A DNA stretch of 10,924 nucleotides from PALSA-607 sp036501485 (GCA_036501485.1 DASYAG010000105.1:1-10924), one strand, 5' to 3'; positions 1-7,716 are shown, counted from the first letter of the stretch. Made by a program: numbers and translations. Notes: generated from the sequence alone by a model not told the origin.

Positions 1-660
1 GTCGGCGTTGGTGGCGAACTCGCCCTGGCCGCCCTGCCCGCCACGGCGGCCGCGGCCACCACGGCGGCGCCGGCGTGGTGCACCGGAGCCTTCAGTCGAA
101 CCGCCGTCAGCGGATTCGCCAGCTGAGTCGCCCGCGGAGGCCACGTTGTCAGAAGTCGGCTCCCGGAAAACGCTGGGGGCCTGGTAAACGCTCGGCTCTT
201 GGAAAACGCTCGGGGGCTGGAACAGAAGGGTCGGGATCGCGGCCGGCCGGCTTGGCGCCGAGTCGGGAGTGTCCCGGTCTGGCTGAGCGCCAGCCGTCTT
301 TGCCGCCTTGCGAGGCGCCCGCTTGACGGCCTTCTTGGCGGCTGCGGGTTCACCGGCCGGCTGCTCGTCAGCTGTCCCCGCGGAAGCGCTGGTTGTCTGC
401 GGCGCGGCCGCGGTCTTCTTGGCCGGACGCCGCCCGCCTCGGGCCGGTGCGGCCGCGGCGTCTGGGACCGACTGCGTCTCGGCAGCGGGCGTCGCTACGG
501 CCTTGGTTGCCCTCGTTCGGGTCGCGGCGCGAGGAGCCGCCGCTTTCTTGGCGCTCGTGCGCTTGCGGCCTGTAGTTGTGGCACCGCCAGCGGACGCGGC
601 GTCCGAGTTGGCGGAGTTGGAGGAGGTATCGGATGGATTGCTTGGCTCGTTCTCGAGCAT
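1..660 (-). CDS. rne: Ribonuclease E/G, N-terminal extension only (partial)
   Basis: This is the first 220 codons of a gene that runs off the left edge, so no stop codon and no catalytic domain are visible. RNase E is the endonuclease that starts mRNA decay and processes rRNA and tRNA precursors. What is seen is an extension that looks disordered: a Ser/Asn/Asp-rich start, an Ala/Lys/Arg/Thr-rich stretch (about residues 21-140), four copies of a six-residue FQxPSV-like repeat (147-170), and a basic Arg/Gly tract starting RRRRRGGRGRRGG (196-213). Actinobacterial RNase E carries such Arg/Gly-rich extensions before its S1/catalytic core, and the gene commonly follows the radical SAM/DUF2344 pair, as here; the identity rests on these two points. 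ATG 660 was chosen because an in-frame TGA lies at 716-718 and no other good start intervenes; the Shine-Dalgarno is weak. A 208-base leader separates it from the DUF2344 gene. Another disordered RNA-binding protein is the main alternative. Confidence 0.8.
   Translation of the reverse strand, partial: MLENEPSNPSDTSSNSANSDAASAGGATTTGRKRTSAKKAAAPRAATRTRATKAVATPAAETQSVPDAAAAPARGGRRPAKKTAAAPQTTSASAGTADEQPAGEPAAAKKAVKRAPRKAAKTAGAQPDRDTPDSAPSRPAAIPTLLFQPPSVFQEPSVYQAPSVFREPTSDNVASAGDSAGESADGGSTEGSGAPRRRRRGGRGRRGGQGGQGEFATNAD
151..222 (-). repeat. 18-bp coding tandem repeat, four copies, inside rne
   Basis: Four consecutive 18-base units encode the peptides FQPPSV, FQEPSV, YQAPSV and FREPTS (residues 147-170 of the RNase E extension). 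The period is an exact multiple of three, so copy-number changes keep the reading frame. The copies differ at several bases; the last is the most diverged. The conserved aromatic-Gln/Arg-x-Pro-Ser-Val core in an otherwise low-complexity region suggests a selected short binding motif (inference). Confidence 0.8.
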
Positions 661-700
661 GCGGAAAAGTCTTCCCGTCGGGCTCCCGGGCGCCGCTCCG

Positions 701-740
701 TCACCAGCAAAAGATCACTGTCACCAGCAGAAGATCACTG
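701..740 (-). repeat. Tandem 20-bp direct repeat in the rne leader
   Basis: Two adjacent 20-bp units, 701-720 and 721-740, differ at one base (position 710 is a, position 730 is g). Read on the rne strand, each unit runs from cagtgatctt to gctggtga. They lie 41-80 bases upstream of the proposed rne ATG, in the 208-base space between the DUF2344 stop and rne. The right-hand unit, with its flank, could form a short CCAG/CTGG stem. I see no convincing -35/-10 pair around them. They could be a duplicated protein-binding site, an mRNA leader element or a neutral duplication. Confidence 0.85.
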
Positions 741-868
741 GCAGGAGCCGCACCGCACAGGAGCAAGTCGTGTAGTCGGTCGCTGTGTCCTGGCGATCGG
801 GTCCGGTTGGTCCCGGGCTAGAAAACAGCGCAAGTCTGTGGACGAACGAAGTTCGAAGCGGGCCGGAC

Positions 869-1648
869 CTACCGCGTCGCGGGGAGTCCCACAGCCGGAT
901 CGGCTCCGGCCGCGGCATCCCTGTCGGGCGCCAGCGGGTCGGCGAGCTTGCCAAATTCGTCGAGGTGCCCCTGCGCCAGCCGCAACACCAGAGGGGGAAG
1001 CGGCGGCGCCAGGTCACTCACCTGGCGAAGTCCAGCGAGAACGTCGTCTGGTCGAACAGCAGGTGTGAGGTGCCGAACAACCATGTCAAGTATCGCACAG
1101 CCGGTCGCGTCGAGGTCCCCGACCACGCCGAGGTGGACGACTGGCAGGCGGGCGTCGAGGGTCCGGCGTCCATCCTTGAGCACTCTCTCGACCGGGATCG
1201 AGTCGGCCTGAAGGAAGGCGGCGACGGCCACTTGGGCGTCACGCGGATCGACCCCGTTCAGGGTTACCTGCCAGTGCGAGGTGTCGATCCGGTCGGGTAA
1301 CGAGCCGCCGTGCGCCTCGAGCACCTCGATCACGTCGAACCCCGGCGGCAGCGCTGCATCGAGCTCAGCCCGCACCTGTGCCGGGTCGCAGACCCTCGTG
1401 ACCGCGATCTCCAGGTACTCCGCCTCGCTGGCCGCGCCCGTCGACGCCGCGCCAACGTAGGAGATCTTCGGATGCGGGGAGAACCCGGCGCTGAACGCGA
1501 CGGGCACCTCGGCCCGCCGGATCGCACGTTCGAACACCCGCTGGAAATCGCGGTGGCTGGTGAAGCGAAGCCGGCCACGCTTGGCGAAGTGAATACGAAG
1601 GCGCTGGACGGCGGGAGCGACCTCGCGTGCGTCAGGCTGGCGGCCCAT
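869..1648 (-). CDS. DUF2344 / TIGR03936-type radical SAM-linked protein
   Basis: A 259-residue protein of the DUF2344 family, called 'radical SAM-linked' because it is encoded beside, or fused to, the radical SAM protein found here just upstream. Its biochemical role is not known to me. Family hallmarks seen are GRLRFTSHRDFQR (residues 25-37) and SAGFSPHPKISY (53-64), both near the N-terminus; the last 30 residues or so look variable. No membrane segment or signal peptide is visible, so it should be cytoplasmic. I chose ATG 1648: AGAAGG sits six bases before it, whereas the TTG at 1654 would abut that site. The start lies inside the end of the radical SAM gene (17-base overlap), a classic coupling arrangement implying that the two proteins are made together and probably work as a pair. 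Family identity is firm; function is open. Confidence 0.93.
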   Translation of the reverse strand: MGRQPDAREVAPAVQRLRIHFAKRGRLRFTSHRDFQRVFERAIRRAEVPVAFSAGFSPHPKISYVGAASTGAASEAEYLEIAVTRVCDPAQVRAELDAALPPGFDVIEVLEAHGGSLPDRIDTSHWQVTLNGVDPRDAQVAVAAFLQADSIPVERVLKDGRRTLDARLPVVHLGVVGDLDATGCAILDMVVRHLTPAVRPDDVLAGLRQVSDLAPPLPPLVLRLAQGHLDEFGKLADPLAPDRDAAAGADPAVGLPATR

Positions 1649-3590
1649 ACCCAACCTTCTGCAGGACCTGCAGCGGGATCAGCGTGCGGCCGGTCGGCCC
1701 GACCTGGATGTCGGTGCTCATGGTGTCGCAGACACCGCAGTCGAAGCACGGCGTCCAGCGGCAATCCTCGACCTCGACGTCGGACAATGAGTCCTGCCAG
1801 TCCTGCCAGAGCCAGTCCTTGTCGAGGCCCGAGTCGAGATGGTCCCAGGGCAGCACCTCGGCGCGGTCGCGTTCGCGGGTGGTGTACCAGTCGACGTCGA
1901 CCGGCAGGTCGGCCAACGCCACTGTGGCGGCCGTCATCCAGCGGTCGAAGGAGAAGTGCTCGCTCCAGCCGTCGAACCGACCGCCGTCGAGCCACACCTG
2001 CTTGATGACACGACCGACCCGGCGGTCGCCACGCGACAGCAACCCTTCGACGATGCCGGGTTTCCCATCGTGGTAACGGAAACCGATGGCTTTGCCGTAC
2101 TGCCGGTCGGTGCGGATCGTGTCGCGCAGCTTCAGCAGTCGCGAGTCAGTCGCGGCATGGTCGAGCTGCGCAGCCCACTGGAACGGGGTGTGCGGCTTGG
2201 GCACAAAACCCCCGATGGACACGGTGCAGCCGATGTCGCGACTGCCACTCGCCGTCCGGCCGGCTTGGATCACTTTTCTAGCCAGGTCTGCGATTTGCAG
2301 CACATCGTCGTCAGTCTCGGTCGGCAGCCCGCACATGAAGTACAACTTCACCCGGCGCCAACCCTGGGCGTAAGCGGTGGTCACCGTGCGGATCAGGTCT
2401 TCCTCGGTCACCATCTTGTTGATGACCTTGCGCATGCGCTCGCTGCCGCCTTCGGGCGCGAATGTCAGGCCAGACCGGCGGCCGTTGCGGGAAAACTCGT
2501 TGGCCAGGTCGACGTTGAACGCGTCGACCCTCGTCGATGGCAACGAGAGTGAGGTGTTCGTCCCCTCGTAACGATCGGCGAGCTGCTTGGCGAGCGGGCC
2601 GATCTCGGAGTGGTCGGCGCTGCTGAGCGACAGCAACCCAACTTCTTGGAAGCCGCTCGCTTTCAGGCCGGCATCGACCATCGCGCCGATCGTGTCGATC
2701 GATCGCTCACGAACGGGCCGGGTGATCATGCCGGCCTGGCAAAATCGGCAGCCGCGCGTGCAGCCGCGGAAGATCTCGACGCTGAACCGCTCGTGGACGG
2801 TTTCTGCCAGCGGCACAAGGGGTTTCTTCGGATACGGCCAGGCGTCGAGATCCATGAGCGTGTGCTTCGAAACTCGCGCCGGGACACCCGCTCGATTCGG
2901 CGTGACCGCGTCGATATGCCCGTCGACGCGGTACGTCACGTCGTAGAAACGTGGGACGTAGATATTGCCGGTTTGCGCCAACCGGTAAAGCACTTCGTCG
3001 CGCCCACCTGGAGAGCCCTCACGCTTCCATTCGCGGACGATGTGCGTGATCGCGATAACGGCCTGCTCACCATCGCCATGCACGGCAGCGTCGATGAAAT
3101 CCGCGATGGGTTCGGGATTGAACGCGGCGTGGCCACCCGCGATGACCAGCGGATGCTCATCGGTGCGATCGGCCGACTCGATCGGGATGCCGGCGAGGTC
3201 GAGTGCGTTGAGCATGTTGGTGTAGCCGAGTTCGGTCGAGAACGAAATGCCGAAGATGTCGAAGGCTCCGACCGGTCGGTGCGCATCGACGGTGAACTGC
3301 GGAATACCGTGCTCGCGCATCAGGGCTTCGAGATCAGGCCACACCGAATAGGTGCGCTCGACCAGCACGCCGTCGAGTTCGCCGAGCACCTCATAGAGGA
3401 TCTGCACGCCCTGATTGGGCAACCCAACCTCGTAGGCGTCGGGGTACATGAGGCACCATCGGACGTCGCATTGCGCCCAGTCCTTGACGAGTGAGTTCAG
3501 CTCGCCGCCCACGTACTGCACGGGCTTGCTGACACTCATCAGCAACGGCTCGAGCCGAGGGAATACCGACTCAGCCTGATTGCTCGACAC
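1632..3590 (-). CDS. Radical SAM protein with B12-binding-like N-terminus (TIGR03960 type)
   Basis: A 652-residue radical SAM enzyme. The N-terminal part (about 40-190) resembles the cobalamin-binding-type domain of B12-radical SAM proteins, with a YPDAYEVGLPNQG segment (49-61) and an AGGHAAFNPEP segment (151-161); I see no DxHxxG motif for base-off cobalamin. The radical SAM core starts near 270, with the iron-sulfur ligands in CTRGCRFC (C277, C281, C284). Further core-like segments are FAPEGGSERMR (377-387) and YFMCGLPTETDDD (417-429). A second cysteine set (C610, C615, C618, C621) lies near the C-terminus. The reaction and substrate are unknown; its pairing with DUF2344 and position just upstream of rne invite an RNA-related guess, which is only inference. 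The GTG 3590 start keeps the ESVFPRLE segment I expect in this family, but has no clear Shine-Dalgarno and begins 15 bases after the rodA stop, so reinitiation is likely. Confidence 0.92.
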   Translation of the reverse strand: MSSNQAESVFPRLEPLLMSVSKPVQYVGGELNSLVKDWAQCDVRWCLMYPDAYEVGLPNQGVQILYEVLGELDGVLVERTYSVWPDLEALMREHGIPQFTVDAHRPVGAFDIFGISFSTELGYTNMLNALDLAGIPIESADRTDEHPLVIAGGHAAFNPEPIADFIDAAVHGDGEQAVIAITHIVREWKREGSPGGRDEVLYRLAQTGNIYVPRFYDVTYRVDGHIDAVTPNRAGVPARVSKHTLMDLDAWPYPKKPLVPLAETVHERFSVEIFRGCTRGCRFCQAGMITRPVRERSIDTIGAMVDAGLKASGFQEVGLLSLSSADHSEIGPLAKQLADRYEGTNTSLSLPSTRVDAFNVDLANEFSRNGRRSGLTFAPEGGSERMRKVINKMVTEEDLIRTVTTAYAQGWRRVKLYFMCGLPTETDDDVLQIADLARKVIQAGRTASGSRDIGCTVSIGGFVPKPHTPFQWAAQLDHAATDSRLLKLRDTIRTDRQYGKAIGFRYHDGKPGIVEGLLSRGDRRVGRVIKQVWLDGGRFDGWSEHFSFDRWMTAATVALADLPVDVDWYTTRERDRAEVLPWDHLDSGLDKDWLWQDWQDSLSDVEVEDCRWTPCFDCGVCDTMSTDIQVGPTGRTLIPLQVLQKVGYGPPA

Positions 3591-3605
3591 AACTGAAGAG
3601 TAGCT

Positions 3606-4805
3606 CTAAAGGCCGCCGCTGGAATTTTGCGTCGCCTGGGTCTGGATATGCACGTTCTGAAGTAGCCCGACGGCCAGCATGCTCGCGAACAGCGACGACC
3701 CGCCGTAAGAGACAAACTGCAGTGGAATTCCGGTGACGGGCATGATCCCGAGGTTCATGCCGATGTTCTCGAAGGTCTCGAAGGCCAGCCAACAGACAAC
3801 CCCGCCGGCGACGATGCGCCCGAACAGGTCGGGTGCCCGCGAGGCGATCCGCAGCCCGCGCCACAAGATGACCGACAGCAAGACAATGATCAGCGCCGAA
3901 CCAAGGAAGCCGAGCTCCTCGCCCGCGGTCGCGAAGATGAAGTCGGTGTGTGCCGCGTAGACCGCACCGCTGTTGATCTGCGCGCCGTGGAAAAGCCCGC
4001 TGCCAGTCAGCCCGCCAGAGCCGATGGCGAGTTGAGCCTGATGAGCATTGAAACCCGAATCCTTCAGCACGGACGGCGAGTTCGGGTGCAGATACGCCGT
4101 GATGCGGTTCACCTGGTACGGGCTGAGCAGATGCAGTTTCACGATCACGACGGTCGAGGCGAACAGGGCGACAGTGAGACCGATCATCCAGCGCGTCGGC
4201 ACCCCGCCGATTGCGAGCAGCCCGAACACGATCGCGACCATCACCAGCATGGTTCCGAGGTCGTTTTGCAGGAGTACCAGCAACATCGGAAAACCCAACA
4301 GCAGCAGGGCTCTCAAGACATCAAGGTCACCGATGTCGCGACGGTCTTCGCGTGCCGAGCTGAACAGCATCGCTACCAACACGATGACCGCGAGCTTCGC
4401 GAACTCCGACGGCTGGATCTCTAGACCGCCGCCGATGCTGATCCACGCCTTCGCGCCGGCGACGCTCGATCCGATCGCGAAGGTGGCGAGCAGGCCGAGG
4501 CAAGCCAGCACGTAGATGACCGGCGCGGAAGACCGAATTGCTCGATAGTCCGCGAGGGTCGCGGCCACCCCCAACCCCAACGCCACCGCCAGGAACAACA
4601 CCTGGTGCTCGACAACCGCGAACGGATGCGTCGGATTCAGCGGCCTCGTCGCAGCGGCAACCAGCAGGACGCCGATCAGCGACAGGCTGAGTACGGCTGC
4701 CGTCAGGACCCAGTCCGACCGGCGCAACCGTGAGTCACGCGCGAGCATGCCGGCGTTCGACGAGCTCATGCGCCGCGGCCGCGGGGCCGCCCAGTCGCCG
4801 ATCAT
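3606..4805 (-). CDS. rodA: RodA, SEDS-family peptidoglycan glycosyltransferase
   Basis: A 399-residue polytopic membrane protein of the RodA/FtsW/SpoVE (SEDS) family, which polymerises lipid II into glycan strands during elongation together with its partner class B PBP. After a basic, cytoplasmic first 30 residues there are about ten hydrophobic segments. SEDS hallmarks are GAKAWISIGG (117-126) running into IQPSEFAKL (130-138), HTDFIFATAGEELGF (286-300), whose Asp288 corresponds to the catalytic Asp of E. coli RodA, and PVTGIPLQFVSYGGSS (356-371). The start is ATG 4805, which overlaps the mrdA stop as ATGA; the longer upstream reading is only the mrdA antisense-frame shadow. RodA rather than FtsW is chosen because the gene sits directly after mreBCD-mrdA. 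The length is normal for the family. The TAG stop is followed, in the same frame, by the radical SAM gene 15 bases later. Confidence 0.97.
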   Translation of the reverse strand: MIGDWAAPRPRRMSSSNAGMLARDSRLRRSDWVLTAAVLSLSLIGVLLVAAATRPLNPTHPFAVVEHQVLFLAVALGLGVAATLADYRAIRSSAPVIYVLACLGLLATFAIGSSVAGAKAWISIGGGLEIQPSEFAKLAVIVLVAMLFSSAREDRRDIGDLDVLRALLLLGFPMLLVLLQNDLGTMLVMVAIVFGLLAIGGVPTRWMIGLTVALFASTVVIVKLHLLSPYQVNRITAYLHPNSPSVLKDSGFNAHQAQLAIGSGGLTGSGLFHGAQINSGAVYAAHTDFIFATAGEELGFLGSALIIVLLSVILWRGLRIASRAPDLFGRIVAGGVVCWLAFETFENIGMNLGIMPVTGIPLQFVSYGGSSLFASMLAVGLLQNVHIQTQATQNSSGGL

Positions 4806-7204
4806 CTTCGCTTCACCCGCTTGCGTTTCGGCAGCCGCCGTCTCGGGCGCACTGCCGTGGCCTCGGGCGCGGGCGAACCCGCCGCCGGAGCTCGCGAGCT
4901 TGCTGTCGGAGAACTCGCTGTCGGGGAATTGAAGGAACTCGGTGACGTGGAACCTACCCCGGGCGATGCTGGCGCGGCCGAAGCCGCCGCGGATCCGCCA
5001 ACTACTTGCGCGACCTTGGGCAGCGCGCTCGGCGGCGCCCCTCCTGGAAGGGCCGGGCCGTGCGCAGCGAACTGATCGTCGGGGTTCTTGGGGTTGCCGT
5101 TCAGGCCCCAGATGCCGTCGTAGATCTGACGCACAGCTGGCGCAGCGGTGATTCCACCCTGGCCGCCTTGCGAGATCGCTACCACCACGGCGTACTGCGC
5201 AGGCTGACCGGCCGGGCCACCGTAGGAGGCGAACCACGCGGTGTCGTCCTTCGGCGGAACCTCAGCGGTGCCGGTCTTACCGGCGACCGTGTACTGGTCA
5301 AACGGGAACCCGGCGAAGGCTGACGCACCGGTGCCGGCCGGATCCGTCACGACGCCCACGAGCGCCTGCTGGATGTATTGCAGTACCTCCGGTGAGACCT
5401 GCAACTTCGTCGAGGGCGCGTTGATGGTCTGAACGAGTTTGCCGTCGGGTCCGACGATCGCCTTCGCGATCCGCGGCGAGTACAACGTGCCGCCGTTGCC
5501 GAGAGCCGCGTAGATGTCGGCCATCTGCAGCGGCGATGCCGTGGTCGTGCCCTGGCCGATCGCGACGTTGACAGCTTCACCGATCTGGTACAGCCCCGGG
5601 ATGTGGTAGAGGCAGTTGCTGTTGTCGATCGCCTTCTGGTTCGGGTCCTTGTCGGTCTTGGCTTCCGCACACCACAGCGCGTGGTTCTTGGCGTCGTAGT
5701 TCTTTAGATCCTGTCGATCCTCGATGTTGCCGCTCGCGTCGATCGGCAAGTCGATCCCGGTGTCTTTGCCCAGTTGCCACTGCTTCGCTTCGTTGACGAC
5801 GAGCTCTTTCGCGTTCGCACCAGCGAGTTGCCCGTCGGCATTCCACAATGCGGCGCCGACGCCGTCGAAGAACGTGTCACATGAGATCGTGAGCGCCTGC
5901 GCGAAGGTGATCATGCCCTGCGCGCCTTCGTTGTCGAAGTTGTGGAACGTGCGGCCACCCTCGCTGAGTGTCGCGGGACAGTCGTACGTGGCGTCGGGGG
6001 TGTAACCACCATGGTCGAGTGCCGCCGCAGTGGTCACTACCTTGAATGTGGAGCCAGGCGCGTACTGGCCCTGAATTGCCTGGGAGAAAAGTGGTTTCCC
6101 TGGGTTGTCTTGAAGCGACTGGTACACCTTCTGGTCGATAGCGCCGCCGTCCCAGACCCCCGGGTCATAACTCGGGTAGTTGGCGGCCGCAATCACATGA
6201 CCGGTGCGCGTATCGATGACGACCGCTGCCGCGGCGTCCGCCTTCTGGGTCTGGTTCTTGCCCGAAATGAACTGCGGTGTTGTTCGAGCCGACGTGACCG
6301 CGTCGGCGATCGCTTGTTCGGCGATCCGCTGCACCCTCGCGTCGATGCTCGTGACCACCGTGTCGCCGGGAACCGCGGGCACCTGGCTCAACGTCGAGAC
6401 CGGATTGCCCGCCGGTGTCACCGAGAACGTCTCGGTGCCCAACGTGCCTTCCAGATAGTCGTTGTACTCCGCCTCAAGGCCTTCCTGTCCGACGATTCCG
6501 CCGATGCTCGCGGCCGTCTTCAGCGTTGCCGCGTCGGTGGCGTTCTTGGCCGAGTCGATGTCCGCCTGGCTGATCTTCCCGACGTGCCCGATCAACTGAG
6601 CAGCGGAGGCGTTGTCGGGCGCCGGGTAGTTGCGAACCTCCTCGATCTGCGCAGTCACTCCGGGGTACAACTCCTGCTGCTCGAGAACGCGCAGCGCGAC
6701 CTGCGTCGCCTTCTGCGTACCCGCGGGCGTGGTGTTGTCGATCGTGACGAGCGGGATCGGCTGTAGCGGCGATCCCGTCCAGCAGCCTTTGTTCTTCGTC
6801 GGGGCGGCGGCGCCGTAGTCGAAGTAGTCGCACAACGTCGCCTCGGCATCGAGCTGGTCGGCCGGGATACCGAGCACTGCCGACAGCCGCTGCATCTCCT
6901 GAACCCGTGCCGGATTGGCGATCGGGTTCTTCAACGTTCCGAGGTTCGCCTTCGGCAGCGCGGTGCTCAACGCCGACACGACAAGTGCACTGTCGTTGCG
7001 CGCGAGCGGATTGCCTACGTCGTCGACAATCGCGCCGCGCGGAGCAAGAGTCCGCACCACACTGGTCGCGTCAGCGTTCACAGCAGCGACGTACTGCGAC
7101 CCGGCGAGGGCCTGCATGTACCAGAGTCGGCCGAGCAACGTGATCGGCAACGAGAACACCAGCACGCCGAGAATGATCAGCCGCAGCCCCGAGCGATCGT
7201 TCAT
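4802..7204 (-). CDS. mrdA: Penicillin-binding protein 2, class B transpeptidase
   Basis: An 800-residue monofunctional class B PBP that cross-links glycan made by RodA. Order: a short cytoplasmic N-terminus, one membrane anchor (about 8-25), a PBP dimerisation domain (about 50-280) including LAPRGAIVDDVGNPLARN (53-70), and a transpeptidase domain (about 320-700). Active-site motifs are STFK (catalytic Ser385, Lys388), SCD (441-443, the SxN-motif position) and KTG (643-645). After about residue 705 comes a Gly/Pro/Ala/Ser-rich tail ending in a very basic stretch (RPRRRLPKRKRVKRR, 786-800); this makes it longer than the E. coli enzyme. Cysteine pairs C125/C141 and C512/C531 could form disulfides outside the cell (inference). 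ATG 7204 overlaps the mreD stop as ATGA and has AGGTGA seven bases upstream. The gene overlaps rodA in the same way, so the SEDS-PBP pair is translationally coupled. Confidence 0.96.
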   Translation of the reverse strand: MNDRSGLRLIILGVLVFSLPITLLGRLWYMQALAGSQYVAAVNADATSVVRTLAPRGAIVDDVGNPLARNDSALVVSALSTALPKANLGTLKNPIANPARVQEMQRLSAVLGIPADQLDAEATLCDYFDYGAAAPTKNKGCWTGSPLQPIPLVTIDNTTPAGTQKATQVALRVLEQQELYPGVTAQIEEVRNYPAPDNASAAQLIGHVGKISQADIDSAKNATDAATLKTAASIGGIVGQEGLEAEYNDYLEGTLGTETFSVTPAGNPVSTLSQVPAVPGDTVVTSIDARVQRIAEQAIADAVTSARTTPQFISGKNQTQKADAAAAVVIDTRTGHVIAAANYPSYDPGVWDGGAIDQKVYQSLQDNPGKPLFSQAIQGQYAPGSTFKVVTTAAALDHGGYTPDATYDCPATLSEGGRTFHNFDNEGAQGMITFAQALTISCDTFFDGVGAALWNADGQLAGANAKELVVNEAKQWQLGKDTGIDLPIDASGNIEDRQDLKNYDAKNHALWCAEAKTDKDPNQKAIDNSNCLYHIPGLYQIGEAVNVAIGQGTTTASPLQMADIYAALGNGGTLYSPRIAKAIVGPDGKLVQTINAPSTKLQVSPEVLQYIQQALVGVVTDPAGTGASAFAGFPFDQYTVAGKTGTAEVPPKDDTAWFASYGGPAGQPAQYAVVVAISQGGQGGITAAPAVRQIYDGIWGLNGNPKNPDDQFAAHGPALPGGAPPSALPKVAQVVGGSAAASAAPASPGVGSTSPSSFNSPTASSPTASSRAPAAGSPAPEATAVRPRRRLPKRKRVKRR

Positions 7205-7716
7205 TTCCGGGTCACCTGCGGTTCCGCCCGCCTAGTCAAGGACATGACCCACGGTACGACGAACGGCGCGAGCAGGACGTCGTAGAAGATCGAGAACGGC
7301 AGGCTGCTCAAGATCGTGTGTGCGTCGACGCGACCGTCGCTCAACAATCCGCCGAGCGCGCCGTAGAGCAAAGTCGCCACCGCTGCCGCAGCTCCCACGG
7401 CGACGAGCGACAGAACGACGGAATCTTGCGCCTCGTCATGCACCAGACCTACGAGGTACCCCGCCAGGCAGAACACCAGCGCGTAGCGGCCGATCAGATG
7501 GTCAGCCGGCGGCAGGATGTCGGCGGCAAGGCCAGCCAGAAACCCGGTGACCGCGCCCCCGACCGGGCCAAGCACCAGCGCGATGGCGGCAACCACGAGG
7601 ACCAGCAGATTTGGCGGCGAACCCGGCAAGCTGAGCGGGTCGAAGAGCACCGCGTCAACAACGCAGGCGAGCAGGACAAGGACGACGATGAGCGCCGCGC
7701 GCGGAATCTCAGCCAT
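7201..7716 (-). CDS. mreD: Rod shape-determining protein MreD
   Basis: A 171-residue, very hydrophobic protein with about five or six membrane segments (roughly 6-24, 36-50, 52-68, 77-93, 99-124, 137-159). MreD is the polytopic inner-membrane member of the MreBCD complex. The family-like features are the PPNLLVLVVAAIALVLGPVGG region (34-54), the following small-residue helix ending in AADILPP (64-70), and position between mreC and mrdA. ATG 7716 is chosen: it overlaps the mreC stop by 8 bases (ATGGCTGA) and gives a first membrane segment directly after a short N-terminus. A GTG at 7740 would add eight residues rich in Pro and Arg; neither start has a strong Shine-Dalgarno, as expected for a coupled gene. 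MreD diverges quickly in sequence, so the name leans on topology and neighbours. Confidence 0.93.
   Translation of the reverse strand: MAEIPRAALIVVLVLLACVVDAVLFDPLSLPGSPPNLLVLVVAAIALVLGPVGGAVTGFLAGLAADILPPADHLIGRYALVFCLAGYLVGLVHDEAQDSVVLSLVAVGAAAAVATLLYGALGGLLSDGRVDAHTILSSLPFSIFYDVLLAPFVVPWVMSLTRRAEPQVTRK

Noticed and set aside
843..855. Small hairpin (CGAAC-3-GTTCG) after the DUF2344 stop as a terminator
   Set aside because: Only five base pairs and no T-run on the transcribed strand; likely chance.
199..1068. 289-codon plus-strand open frame across the rne start and leader
   Set aside because: Arg/Gly-rich noise opposite the Ala/Arg/Lys-rich rne extension; it runs across two genes and a leader without any recognisable domain.
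2610..3494. 294-codon plus-strand open frame inside the radical SAM gene
   Set aside because: Antisense to a clear coding region in high-GC DNA, no motif and no ribosome-binding context of note.
4806..5237. Extended N-terminus of rodA (543-residue reading)
   Set aside because: The extra residues overlap mrdA in another frame and are low complexity; ATG 4805 overlaps the mrdA stop as ATGA and gives the normal RodA length.
5876..5884. SCD instead of SxN in PBP2 as a sign of an inactive enzyme
   Set aside because: An Asp at this position is, as I recall, common in the PBP2 branch, and SxxK and KTG are intact.
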